Part shown: positions 1 to 5,018 of the stretch, piece by piece | Layout: every line of letters begins with the position of its first letter | Numbering within the stretch: the stretch's first letter is position 1 | DNA from: JAWLFI01 sp041685645 | GTDB lineage: Bacteria; Bacteroidota; Bacteroidia; Chitinophagales; Saprospiraceae | Reading direction: 5' to 3' | Assembly: GCA_041685645.1 (NCBI GenBank) | Contig: JAWLFI010000179.1 | Span: 1 to 5,018 of the forward strand | Length of the DNA stretch: 5,018 nucleotides | Made by a program: the position numbers and the translations under genes | Notes under the pieces: generated by a model | What the model was told of the DNA's origin: nothing | Seen by the model: the letters and a program-made list of their open reading frames with translations, nothing else | The model's database searches: none

Positions 1-2
1 TT

Positions 3-671
3 ATCCGTAGAAACTTAACAGATGCCAAAGCATATGCACTGACTACCCCCTTATTAACGAAGGCTGATGGCAGTAAGTTTGGCAAGTCAGCGGAAGGAAA
101 TATCTGGCTGGATCCCGACATGACTTCACCCTATAAAATGTACCAATTTTGGCTCAATGCCAGCGATGCAGATCTGCCAAAATTCATCAAATACTTTTCC
201 TTGAAAGAAAGGTCAGAAATAAAGGTTCTTTTGCAACTCGCCGAAGAGAATCCTCAGGAGGCCAAACGCCAATTATCCGAAGAAGTTACTGCGACCATAC
301 ATTCAAAAGAAGCCATGGAGTCCGCGCGGAAAGTATCTCAATTTTTGTTCAATAAAAAAGCGAGTTCGGATGATGTTCAGCATCTCGGAGAAGGCGATTT
401 AAAGACCATAGCTCAAGAAATCCCCCGATTTGAGATACCGAAGAGTACAATTGAGTCCGGCGTAGATATTGTGGATCTGTTGTCAGAATCAACTGATATT
501 ACATCTTCGAAATCCGAAGCTCGTCGTGCGATTAAGGGGAAGGCCGTGGCCGTAAATAAGCGCAAGATAGAGGATATTGAAAGTAGTGTAGGAATGGAGG
601 ATTTGCTTTTTGGCAAGTACGTTTTGATAGACAATGGCAAGAAGAACAAATTCATTCTGGAAGTATCTTGA
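3..671 (+). CDS. tyrS: Tyrosyl-tRNA synthetase, C-terminal half (5' end outside window)
   Basis: Tyrosyl-tRNA synthetase attaches tyrosine to tRNA-Tyr in the cytoplasm, using ATP. The frame is open from the left edge, so the ATG at 120 is internal and not the start. The visible 222 residues begin inside the class I catalytic core. The segment PLLTKADGSKFGKS (visible residues 16-29) contains KFGKS, the TyrRS form of the class I KMSKS loop, and is followed by WLDPDMTSPYKMYQFWLN, typical of bacterial TyrRS. A helical linker follows. The last 70 or so residues fit the S4-like RNA-binding domain, including SKSEARRAIKGKAVAVN, which contacts the tRNA. Family members are about 420-430 residues, so about half lies upstream. 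The gene ends in TGA at 669-671 and converges on msrB across a 363-bp intergenic region. The identification is firm; regulation cannot be judged because the 5' end is absent. Confidence 0.96.
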   Translation: MRRNLTDAKAYALTTPLLTKADGSKFGKSAEGNIWLDPDMTSPYKMYQFWLNASDADLPKFIKYFSLKERSEIKVLLQLAEENPQEAKRQLSEEVTATIHSKEAMESARKVSQFLFNKKASSDDVQHLGEGDLKTIAQEIPRFEIPKSTIESGVDIVDLLSESTDITSSKSEARRAIKGKAVAVNKRKIEDIESSVGMEDLLFGKYVLIDNGKKNKFILEVS

Positions 672-683
672 AAATCCCTCTAA

Positions 684-720
684 AAAACTCCGATTGATGA
701 CTGAGCATTGCAATCAATCG
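684..720 (-). terminator. Possible intrinsic terminator for the msrB-side transcript
   Basis: CGATTGAT at 691-698 and ATCAATCG at 713-720 are perfect 8-bp inverted arms around a 14-nt loop. Read on the minus strand, the hairpin is followed after GAG by a run of six T (684-689), as in a factor-independent terminator. The stem is AT-rich and the loop long, so it would be weak. It lies about 315 nt beyond the msrB stop, just past the tyrS end. On the + strand there is no T run after the hairpin, so it is not an obvious tyrS terminator. Confidence 0.3.
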
Positions 721-821
721 AGACGCAGTAAGTGCAGTCGAGAGTATGGAGTGAGGTAGTCAATAAAATAACATTTAGAAATGTACTTTTCACGGGTTAA
801 GAATAAGCCGCAATGGGAAAG

Positions 822-870
822 CGCCCTTTGACCAACTGCGCTGCGGCGAAGCTTCGTTGGTCAAAGGGCG
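822..870. repeat. Perfect 15-bp inverted repeat with 19-nt spacer
   Basis: CGCCCTTTGACCAAC at 822-836 is matched exactly by its reverse complement GTTGGTCAAAGGGCG at 856-870. The 19-nt spacer contains the palindrome CGAAGCTTCG (847-856), whose last base is shared with the right arm. No T run follows on either strand, so it does not look like a standard terminator. Its right end abuts and shares 5 bp with the GC-rich hairpin block, suggesting that the two form one element. Confidence 0.85.
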
Positions 871-987
871 AAAGCGTGAGGTGCCCGGAGGGCTTGGTGC
901 CGCCGAAGGCGGTACGGAGCGAATAGCGAACCCCGGAGGGGACCGACCCCGAGCCGCCAGCTGGCTGGCGAGTGAGGGGGCACGCCC
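866..987. repeat. GC-rich multi-hairpin intergenic element (candidate repeat or structured RNA)
   Basis: By hand count 90 of 122 bases are G or C (74%), against about 38% in the AT-rich stretch at 721-780. Hairpins visible within it: GCCC-GGA-GGGC (883-893); an 8-bp stem with a GAA loop and one G-T pair (897-904 with 908-915); CCCC-GGA-GGGG (931-941); and CGCCAG-CTGG-CTGGCG (955-970). The ends can pair over distance: GGGC 866-869 plus GTGCCC 881-886 with GGGCAC 978-983 plus GCCC 984-987, leaving an 11-nt bulge at 870-880. CCCGGAGGG occurs twice, at 884-892 and 932-940. This fits an interspersed palindromic repeat or a noncoding RNA better than a gene. I have the impression of similar GC-rich intergenic elements in other Bacteroidota, but cannot verify it. 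Strand and function are unknown. Confidence 0.6.
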
Positions 988-1034
988 ATACAATACATTG
1001 AAATGGAGATTATCCCTGAAAAATACTCTGGATA

Positions 1035-1574
1035 TTATTGATTTTCGGCCTCTTCAAAGTCAAGGGCAGCAGAATTGATGCAGTAGCGCAAACCCGTGGG
1101 CTCAGGGCCGTCTCGAAATACGTGTCCCTGATGCCCGCCGCACTGAGCGCAATGGACTTCTACCCTACTCATTCCCATAGAACCATCGTCGCGATAGGCA
1201 ATCACGCCCTTCTCGATGGGTTGGTAAAAGCTAGGCCAGCCAGTGCCTGACATGAATTTATGATCGGAGTGAAATAGATCCAAACCGCAGCCGGCGCATT
1301 GATATACTCCTTTAGATTTATTGTCCCAAATATCGCCGGAAAAGGCTCTTTCGGTACCTTCTTCTCTCAGCACGCGATACTCTTCTGCAGTGAGTTTTTC
1401 CTTCCACTCCTTCTGGGGCAGTGTAATATCTGCCAGATCGGACTTCGGTGGTTCGTCCCCAAATTTTTTTGCGATATCATCACCGGAGTCGTTCTGGGCT
1501 GTTGTACAGCCCGCGAGGAGGAAGAAAAAGAAAAGGGATAAAATAGAATTGAGATTAAACATCATTGGGGTCAT
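1035..1574 (-). CDS. msrB: Peptide-methionine (R)-S-oxide reductase, predicted lipoprotein
   Basis: MsrB reduces the R epimer of methionine sulfoxide in oxidised proteins back to methionine. The 179-residue protein begins with a hydrophobic signal ending in the lipobox LLAGC (Cys23), so it is predicted to be a lipid-anchored protein outside the inner membrane. A polar, acidic linker follows to about residue 55, then the MsrB domain: zinc cysteine pairs CAGC (93, 96) and CAQC (142, 145), GTGWPSF (110-116), GHVFRDGP (150-157) and RYCINS with catalytic Cys165. Position 111, where many MsrBs carry the resolving Cys in SGCGWPSF, is Thr, so recycling probably uses another route. The start at 1574 overlaps the upstream membrane-protein gene by 20 bp; ATGs at codons 4 and 5 are equally possible and would keep the signal. 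The signal lacks an N-terminal Lys or Arg. It is the last gene of the rimO-side cluster. Confidence 0.94.
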   Translation of the reverse strand: MTPMMFNLNSILSLFFFFLLAGCTTAQNDSGDDIAKKFGDEPPKSDLADITLPQKEWKEKLTAEEYRVLREEGTERAFSGDIWDNKSKGVYQCAGCGLDLFHSDHKFMSGTGWPSFYQPIEKGVIAYRDDGSMGMSRVEVHCAQCGGHQGHVFRDGPEPTGLRYCINSAALDFEEAENQ

Positions 1575-2031
1575 TTTTTGATTTAAATTTTTTAGCTCGT
1601 GATTCGTCCTGTCTTTGGGTGAAATCGACGATAAATTTTACGGAGGTACCTATGGAAAGGAACACGAAAAAAGAAAGTGTTAGTATGATATAGATCGATT
1701 GGTAAGTTTCTGCCTGATAGATACTTTGTCCGGACAAGAACCAGGCGTATCCTCCACTGAGCAGCACGAAACCAATAAACCCATATATAGCGCGCCCCCA
1801 ATCTTTTGCGGAATGAGTGGTAACCATAAGTATGATGGCTGTGAAAAAAGAATAGTACAACAGCATAGCCGCTGCAATCATCCAGGGAAAGAGGATATAT
1901 GTTTCCATGAAGCCCACCCATCCCAGTGACATGCCAAATGTAGATATAGCTATGCTCAAAATGAGTACAGCGGCCGCAAGATATAGGGGGTCCTTGACGA
2001 CATCAATCAATTTGTCCACAGTCTGAAGCAT
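1555..2031 (-). CDS. Four-helix inner-membrane protein of unknown function
   Basis: I do not recognise this 158-residue protein. It has a short amphipathic N-terminus, then four hydrophobic segments at about residues 15-35, 44-70, 81-100 and 111-135, and a charged Lys/Arg/Asp-rich tail from about 137 (QRQDESRAKKFKSKNDP). The positive tail suggests that both ends face the cytoplasm. The second segment is rich in aromatic and small residues; no catalytic motif, metal-binding pattern or Cys is visible. The ATG at 2031 follows GGAGAAT, one of the few Shine-Dalgarno-like sites here, though the spacing is short. It starts 37 nt after the rimO stop and overlaps the msrB start by 20 nt, so it is probably cotranscribed and translationally linked with msrB. 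A link to redox repair is only a guess from position. That it is a real gene is well supported by composition and spacing. Confidence 0.8.
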   Translation of the reverse strand: MLQTVDKLIDVVKDPLYLAAAVLILSIAISTFGMSLGWVGFMETYILFPWMIAAAMLLYYSFFTAIILMVTTHSAKDWGRAIYGFIGFVLLSGGYAWFLSGQSIYQAETYQSIYIILTLSFFVFLSIGTSVKFIVDFTQRQDESRAKKFKSKNDPNDV

Positions 2032-2068
2032 ATTCTCCGATCTTAATATGGACTATACAATAGGGGCA

Positions 2069-2826
2069 TCAAATAGGCTGAGCGAAGATATTAAAGTCCT
2101 CTGCATCAGTAATTTTCACATTCACGAAATCTCCAATACGAAGAAATGTTTTGTCTGCTTTCACTTTCACTTGGTTGTCGACTTCGTGAGAGTCTCTATA
2201 AGTTCGTCCGATGAAATATCCAGACTCATAACCATCGACGAGCATTTTTTGTTGAGTTCCGANNNNNNNNNNNNNNNNNNNNNNNNNNNNNNNNNNNNNN
2301 NNNNNNNNNNNNNNNNNNNNNNNNNNNNNNNNNNNNNNNNNNNNNNNNNNNNNNNNNNNNNNCAGGTTCGATTGCAACCTTCAGAGACTTTGAGGTAGGC
2401 GAAATGCTGCGGAGTAGTCACTTGTCGCTCTCCCAGCAGTTCGTGCTTATAGTCCGCTTCAAAACGAGCGAGTAGAGCCGGCAAATCCATGGTGCCAAAA
2501 AAAGCATCCACTTCCGGAATCTCTCTTTCCAGATCATCTTTATAACGCTGCGATAAACATCCCGTAACGTACAATTTTTCGATTACCCCGAGATTTTTTT
2601 GTTCTGCATAGTGCAGTATGGTATCGATCGATTCTTTTTTCGCCAAATCGATGAATCCACAGGTATTGACTATGATAATATTGGCATCAGAGGTTTCATC
2701 TTCATGAGTAACATCAATGTCATTTCCTTTCAGTTGGGTCAGAATTTGTTCTGAATCCACTAAATTTTTAGAACATCCCAAAGTAATTATGTTAACTTTA
2801 TTGGGTGTTAGTGTGTTTACTTTCAA
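2069..2826 (-). CDS. rimO: Ribosomal protein S12 methylthiotransferase, interrupted by assembly gap
   Basis: RimO is a radical SAM enzyme with two iron-sulfur clusters that methylthiolates an aspartate of ribosomal protein S12. The N-terminal part (154 full codons) holds the UPF0004 domain with Cys18 (TLGCSKNLVDSE), Cys56 (VNTCGF) and Cys90 (VTGCLSQR), and stops at SEGCNRT, the first Cys (151) of the radical SAM CxxxCxxC; the next bases, TG, fit the second Cys. After the gap another frame gives the C-terminal 63 residues, including YFIGRTYRDSHEVDN and a TRAM-like end, finishing with TGA at 2069-2071. LGCSKNLVDSE and the TRAM ending separate it from MiaB. The family is about 430-440 residues, so roughly 215 are missing. 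I choose the TTG at 2826, giving MKVNTLTPNKVNIITLGC, because the only upstream ATG (2907) would add 27 residues antisense to the neighbour's signal peptide. Confidence 0.92.
2263..2362. other. Assembly gap (100 N) inside rimO
   Basis: Exactly 100 N, the usual placeholder for a gap of unknown size. The coding bases on either side do not join in one frame across 100 bases: 464 nt precede the gap and 194 follow it, and 464 + 100 + 194 is not a multiple of three. Both sides nonetheless read as RimO. From family length the true gap should be about 640-660 nt if the gene is intact. Confidence 0.95.
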
Positions 2827-2839
2827 AATACTAGCTTTT

Positions 2840-3442
2840 ATGAGGGCAAAATTACTAATCCTTTTGTGCTTTTTGACCTTTTCTATCGGAAAAGCCCAGA
2901 TTGGCATTCAAGGACACTATTATTCGATGAGTTCACAAGGAGAACAATCTCAAGTTTTTAATAGTTTCACAGGAGGCGTTGATTACTGGTTCAGAATGGA
3001 TCGGGTGCGCCTGGAGTTCCGGCCCTTCCTGGGCTTTGAATCGCTCCAGAGCCGAGAAACGGATATTGGAATGCAATCGCTAAGCTTCGAGTTTCAGACC
3101 TTGTTCTATCCAATGGATTGGTTTAATGACTGCCAGTGTCCCACCTTTGGCAAGACCAATGATTTTGTGAAAAAAGGTTTTTTCTTTACCGTTGCTCCCT
3201 ATGTCGGCCGACTATTGAACGACCCTGAAAACTGGGAGCAATCGTCGGATTGGGCCTGGGGTTTAAAAGCCGGGGCGGGCTTAGATATTGGTTTGTCAGA
3301 TTACGTCACTATCACTCCATTTGCCCGAATGATGTATGTGGTAGATCACTTTACTCAAACGGTAGCCAGTAATAAAAACGGGCAACTGGGTTTTCAGGTG
3401 GGGTTGATACTGGGTCTTCGCTGGGACGAACAAAACTTTTAA
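2840..3442 (+). CDS. Small secreted outer-membrane beta-barrel-like protein, function unknown
   Basis: This 200-residue protein begins MRAKLLILLCFLTFSIGKAQ, a typical signal peptide with probable cleavage after GKA (residue 19). The mature part alternates polar and aromatic or hydrophobic residues in strand-like blocks (for example VDYWFRMDRVRLEFRPFLGF, then FFFTVAPYVG, GLKAGAGLDIGL and LGFQVGLILGLRW) and ends in Phe, as many outer-membrane barrels do. An eight-strand barrel is a reasonable guess. A central loop carries DCQCPTFGK, a Cys-x-Cys motif that I associate with uncharacterised Bacteroidota barrel proteins. The frame is open back to 2717, but the ATG at 2840 is chosen because it starts the signal peptide. 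No Shine-Dalgarno site precedes it. It diverges from rimO and converges on the RNA methyltransferase gene, so it is probably transcribed alone. No enzymatic role is evident. Confidence 0.85.
   Translation: MRAKLLILLCFLTFSIGKAQIGIQGHYYSMSSQGEQSQVFNSFTGGVDYWFRMDRVRLEFRPFLGFESLQSRETDIGMQSLSFEFQTLFYPMDWFNDCQCPTFGKTNDFVKKGFFFTVAPYVGRLLNDPENWEQSSDWAWGLKAGAGLDIGLSDYVTITPFARMMYVVDHFTQTVASNKNGQLGFQVGLILGLRWDEQNF
2847..2854 (-). promoter_or_regulatory. Possible Bacteroidota -7 element upstream of rimO
   Basis: On the minus strand TAATTTTG (2854-2847) matches the Bacteroidota -7 consensus TAnnTTTG. It would start transcription at about 2840, leaving roughly a 14-nt leader before the TTG at 2826. No TTG -33 partner is visible at the expected distance upstream, so support is weak. 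It sits within the first codons of the divergent barrel-protein gene. Confidence 0.25.
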
Positions 3443-3996
3443 GAAGGCTGATTTTCTTTTTGTAAATATGTGTTTGCGATCATATGCCAGCCCACGATAC
3501 CGGCAGTAACTGCTACATTAAAAGAGTGCTTGGTGCCAAATTGGGGAATTTCGACGGCACAGTCAAGAAGTGGAAGTAATTCTCCGGACAATCCATCGAC
3601 TTCATTGCCAAAGAAAAGAGCATATTTCTGATCCTTTTTCGCCACCCAATCTTGAAGTTCAATACTTTGATTGGTTTGTTCAATGCCCATTAACTGATAG
3701 CCGGTCTGTTTCAATTGCTTCGCCAGCTGAACTACACTATTCTCATACATCCAATCAACGGAAGCCGTGGCACCGATGGCCGTTTTTAGAATCTCCTTAT
3801 GTGGGGGCTGTGCCGATATACCACAGAGGCATAATTTTTCAATTCCCAGTGCATCGGCAGTTCTAAATATGCTACCGACATTCAAAGCGGAGCGCACATT
3901 ATCCAAAACGAAAATGACGGGGAATTTTTCAGTCGCTTTAAAATCTTTGATCGAGGGTCGTCCCAGCTCTTCTAACTTTAGTTTCCGCAAATTCAT
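3439..3996 (-). CDS. SpoU/TrmH-family (SPOUT) RNA 2'-O-methyltransferase
   Basis: Members of this family transfer a methyl group from S-adenosylmethionine to a ribose 2'-OH in tRNA or rRNA. All three SPOUT motifs are present in the 185 residues: motif 1, DNVRSALNVGSIFRTADALG (32-51), with the catalytic-type Asn33 and Arg45; motif 2, ALFFGNEVDGLS (126-137); and motif 3, EIPQFGTKHSFNVAVTAG (149-166), which lines the knotted cofactor pocket. There is no N-terminal substrate-binding domain like that of RlmB, so it resembles the short TrmH or TrmL types; the substrate cannot be assigned from sequence. The ATG at 3996 overlaps the pyrG stop as ATGA, and GGGATC precedes it, suggesting translational coupling to pyrG. 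Its TAA shares a TTAA with the stop of the convergent barrel-protein gene. Confidence 0.93.
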   Translation of the reverse strand: MNLRKLKLEELGRPSIKDFKATEKFPVIFVLDNVRSALNVGSIFRTADALGIEKLCLCGISAQPPHKEILKTAIGATASVDWMYENSVVQLAKQLKQTGYQLMGIEQTNQSIELQDWVAKKDQKYALFFGNEVDGLSGELLPLLDCAVEIPQFGTKHSFNVAVTAGIVGWHMIANTYLQKENQPS

Positions 3997-5018
3997 GATC
4001 CCTTTTGGTCTTGGTGCTTTAAGGCTGCAGTGACAAAAGAAACAAACAAGGGATGCGGGCGCTCTACCCTGCTTTTGTACTCGGGATGGTATTGCACGCC
4101 GATAAACCAGGGATGATTTGTCAATTCAACAATCTCTACCAGGTCTGTTTCCGGATTTCGACCGGAAGCGATTAAGTGGTGCTTTTCCAATTCTTTCAGA
4201 TAAGCATTATTGAATTCGTACCGATGTCTATGTCGTTCTTGAATCGTATCTGTTCCGTAGATTTTTCGAGCCAAAGAGCCTTTAGATAGTTTACAATCGT
4301 ACTGACCCAAACGCATGGTGCCTCCCTTTTTTGAAACATTTTTTTGGTCTGGCATGATATCGATGATCGGTTCTGATGAACTGGGGTTCCACTCCGTACT
4401 TTCCGCCTGATCAATACCCAGAACATTTCTCGCAATTTCCACTACCGCACATTGCATTCCCAGGCAGATGCCGAAAAAGGGAATCCCATTTTCTCTGGCA
4501 TATTGGATAGCACGCAGTTTACCACCAATACCTCTGGAACCAAAACCCGGCGCTACAATAATTCCATCGTAAGTAGATAAGGATGAATAGTCATACTCTT
4601 CATCCTCCAGGCGTTCGGAATGAATGGGAATGACCCTCACCTTGGTTTCGGTAACTGCGCCTGCATGGAAAAGCGATTCATAAATGGACTTATAGGCGTC
4701 CTGCAACTCGTTATATTTTCCAATCAGTGCTATTTTAATTTCGTGCAAGGGATTTTTCTGCTGCCCCAAAAATACTTTCCAGGCTTTGAGGTTCGCTTGC
4801 TCATTAAATTTTTCAATATGCATTTTCTTCAAAACCATCTTATCGAGCTTCTCTTTGAGCATCAAAAGTGGCACGTCGTAGATAGAAGCAGCATCAATGG
4901 CCTCAATCACTGATTCCCGGTCAACATTACAGAACAGCGCCAACTTGGTTCTAATTTCTTCCGTCAACTCATGTTCTGTTCTACAAACCAGGAGGTCGGG
5001 TTGAATCCCGGAAGTAAG
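3993..5018 (-). CDS. pyrG: CTP synthase, C-terminal 341 residues (5' end outside window)
   Basis: CTP synthase makes CTP from UTP, ATP and glutamine, the last step of de novo pyrimidine nucleotide synthesis. The frame runs unbroken to the right edge; GIQPDLLVCRTEHELTEEIR there is CTP synthase sequence, so the TTG at 4967 is internal. Visible residues 1 to about 70 end the synthetase domain (CNV, then DAASIYDVPLL). After a linker the class I glutamine amidotransferase domain starts near 95 (KIALIGKYNELQDAY). It has PGFGSRG (157-163), the nucleophile elbow GICLGMQ with Cys185, the RHRHRYEFNN segment (263-272) and the YHPEYKSR segment giving the His311-Glu313 pair of the triad. The protein ends HQDQKGS. 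The family is about 535-550 residues, so about 200 are upstream. Every glutaminase catalytic residue is present. It is the first visible gene of a two-gene unit with the SpoU methyltransferase. Confidence 0.97.
   Translation of the reverse strand, partial: LTSGIQPDLLVCRTEHELTEEIRTKLALFCNVDRESVIEAIDAASIYDVPLLMLKEKLDKMVLKKMHIEKFNEQANLKAWKVFLGQQKNPLHEIKIALIGKYNELQDAYKSIYESLFHAGAVTETKVRVIPIHSERLEDEEYDYSSLSTYDGIIVAPGFGSRGIGGKLRAIQYARENGIPFFGICLGMQCAVVEIARNVLGIDQAESTEWNPSSSEPIIDIMPDQKNVSKKGGTMRLGQYDCKLSKGSLARKIYGTDTIQERHRHRYEFNNAYLKELEKHHLIASGRNPETDLVEIVELTNHPWFIGVQYHPEYKSRVERPHPLFVSFVTAALKHQDQKGS

Larger units (their letters stand above)
672..1034. other. Intergenic region between convergent tyrS and msrB
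   Basis: This 363-bp stretch separates two genes that point at each other, so no promoter is needed here. The first 150 bp are AT-rich and hold one 8-bp inverted repeat. Positions 822-987 hold a perfect 15-bp inverted repeat abutting a GC-rich block of short hairpins. The remainder up to the msrB stop has no structure that I can see. Open frames cross the GC-rich block on both strands, but their translations are low-complexity (rich in G, R, P, A and S) and resemble no protein I know. Confidence 0.8.

Noticed and set aside
120..122. ATG at 120 as the start of an independent 183-residue gene
   Set aside because: The same frame is open to the left edge and contains the KFGKS signature of tyrosyl-tRNA synthetase just upstream.
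822..870. The 15-bp inverted repeat as an intrinsic terminator
   Set aside because: There is no T run after it on either strand, and the 19-nt spacer is long for a terminator loop.
866..987. Group II intron domain, tmRNA, RNase P RNA or SRP RNA
   Set aside because: None of the conserved core sequences I would expect for these RNAs is present, and no intron-encoded protein is nearby.
790..1078. Open frames crossing the GC-rich element on both strands (73 and 67 codons)
   Set aside because: Translations are low-complexity G/R/P/A/S strings produced by GC-rich hairpin DNA; both strands are open at once, and nothing resembles a known protein.
2167..2907. A single 246-codon minus-strand ORF through the N run
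   Set aside because: It exists only because N codons do not read as stops. The residues after the gap in this frame are not RimO; the true C-terminus is in another frame ending at 2069.
4965..4967. TTG at 4967 as a start of a 324-residue pyrG
   Set aside because: The frame continues to the window edge with clear CTP synthase sequence upstream, so this codon is an internal Leu.

Overview
The window looks like ordinary chromosome from a member of the Bacteroidota, perhaps the Cytophagia side; that placement rests on protein flavour, not on a search. The supporting signs are A-rich start contexts with few clear Shine-Dalgarno sites, one TAnnTTTG-like -7 element, a predicted lipoprotein MsrB, and a small outer-membrane barrel protein with a DCxCPTF motif. 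Base composition is moderate except for one very GC-rich intergenic patch. A run of exactly 100 N marks it as a draft or metagenome scaffold.

Layout from left to right: the C-terminal half of tyrS (tyrosyl-tRNA synthetase, + strand) enters from the left edge and ends at 671. Positions 672-1034 hold no credible gene, but they carry an 8-bp inverted repeat, a perfect 15-bp inverted repeat and a roughly 122-bp, 74% GC element full of short hairpins. This patch lies between two convergent transcription units. A minus-strand cluster follows: rimO (ribosomal protein S12 methylthiotransferase, interrupted by the gap), then a four-helix membrane protein of unknown function, then msrB, whose start overlaps the membrane protein's end. 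Divergent from rimO, with only 13 bp between the chosen starts, a small secreted beta-barrel-like protein runs on the + strand to 3442. Its stop shares a TTAA with the stop of a convergent SpoU/TrmH-family RNA methyltransferase. That gene's start overlaps the pyrG (CTP synthase) stop as ATGA; pyrG leaves the window on the right, so only its C-terminal 341 residues are visible.

The theme is housekeeping: tRNA charging, ribosome and RNA modification, CTP supply and methionine sulfoxide repair. I see no defence system, mobile-element protein, CRISPR array or tRNA. The one thing the genes do not explain is the structured GC-rich element at about 822-987, which is the best candidate for follow-up. 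The second point to note is that the N run must be a placeholder: most of the radical SAM domain of rimO is missing and the flanking frames do not fit a 100-base gap.
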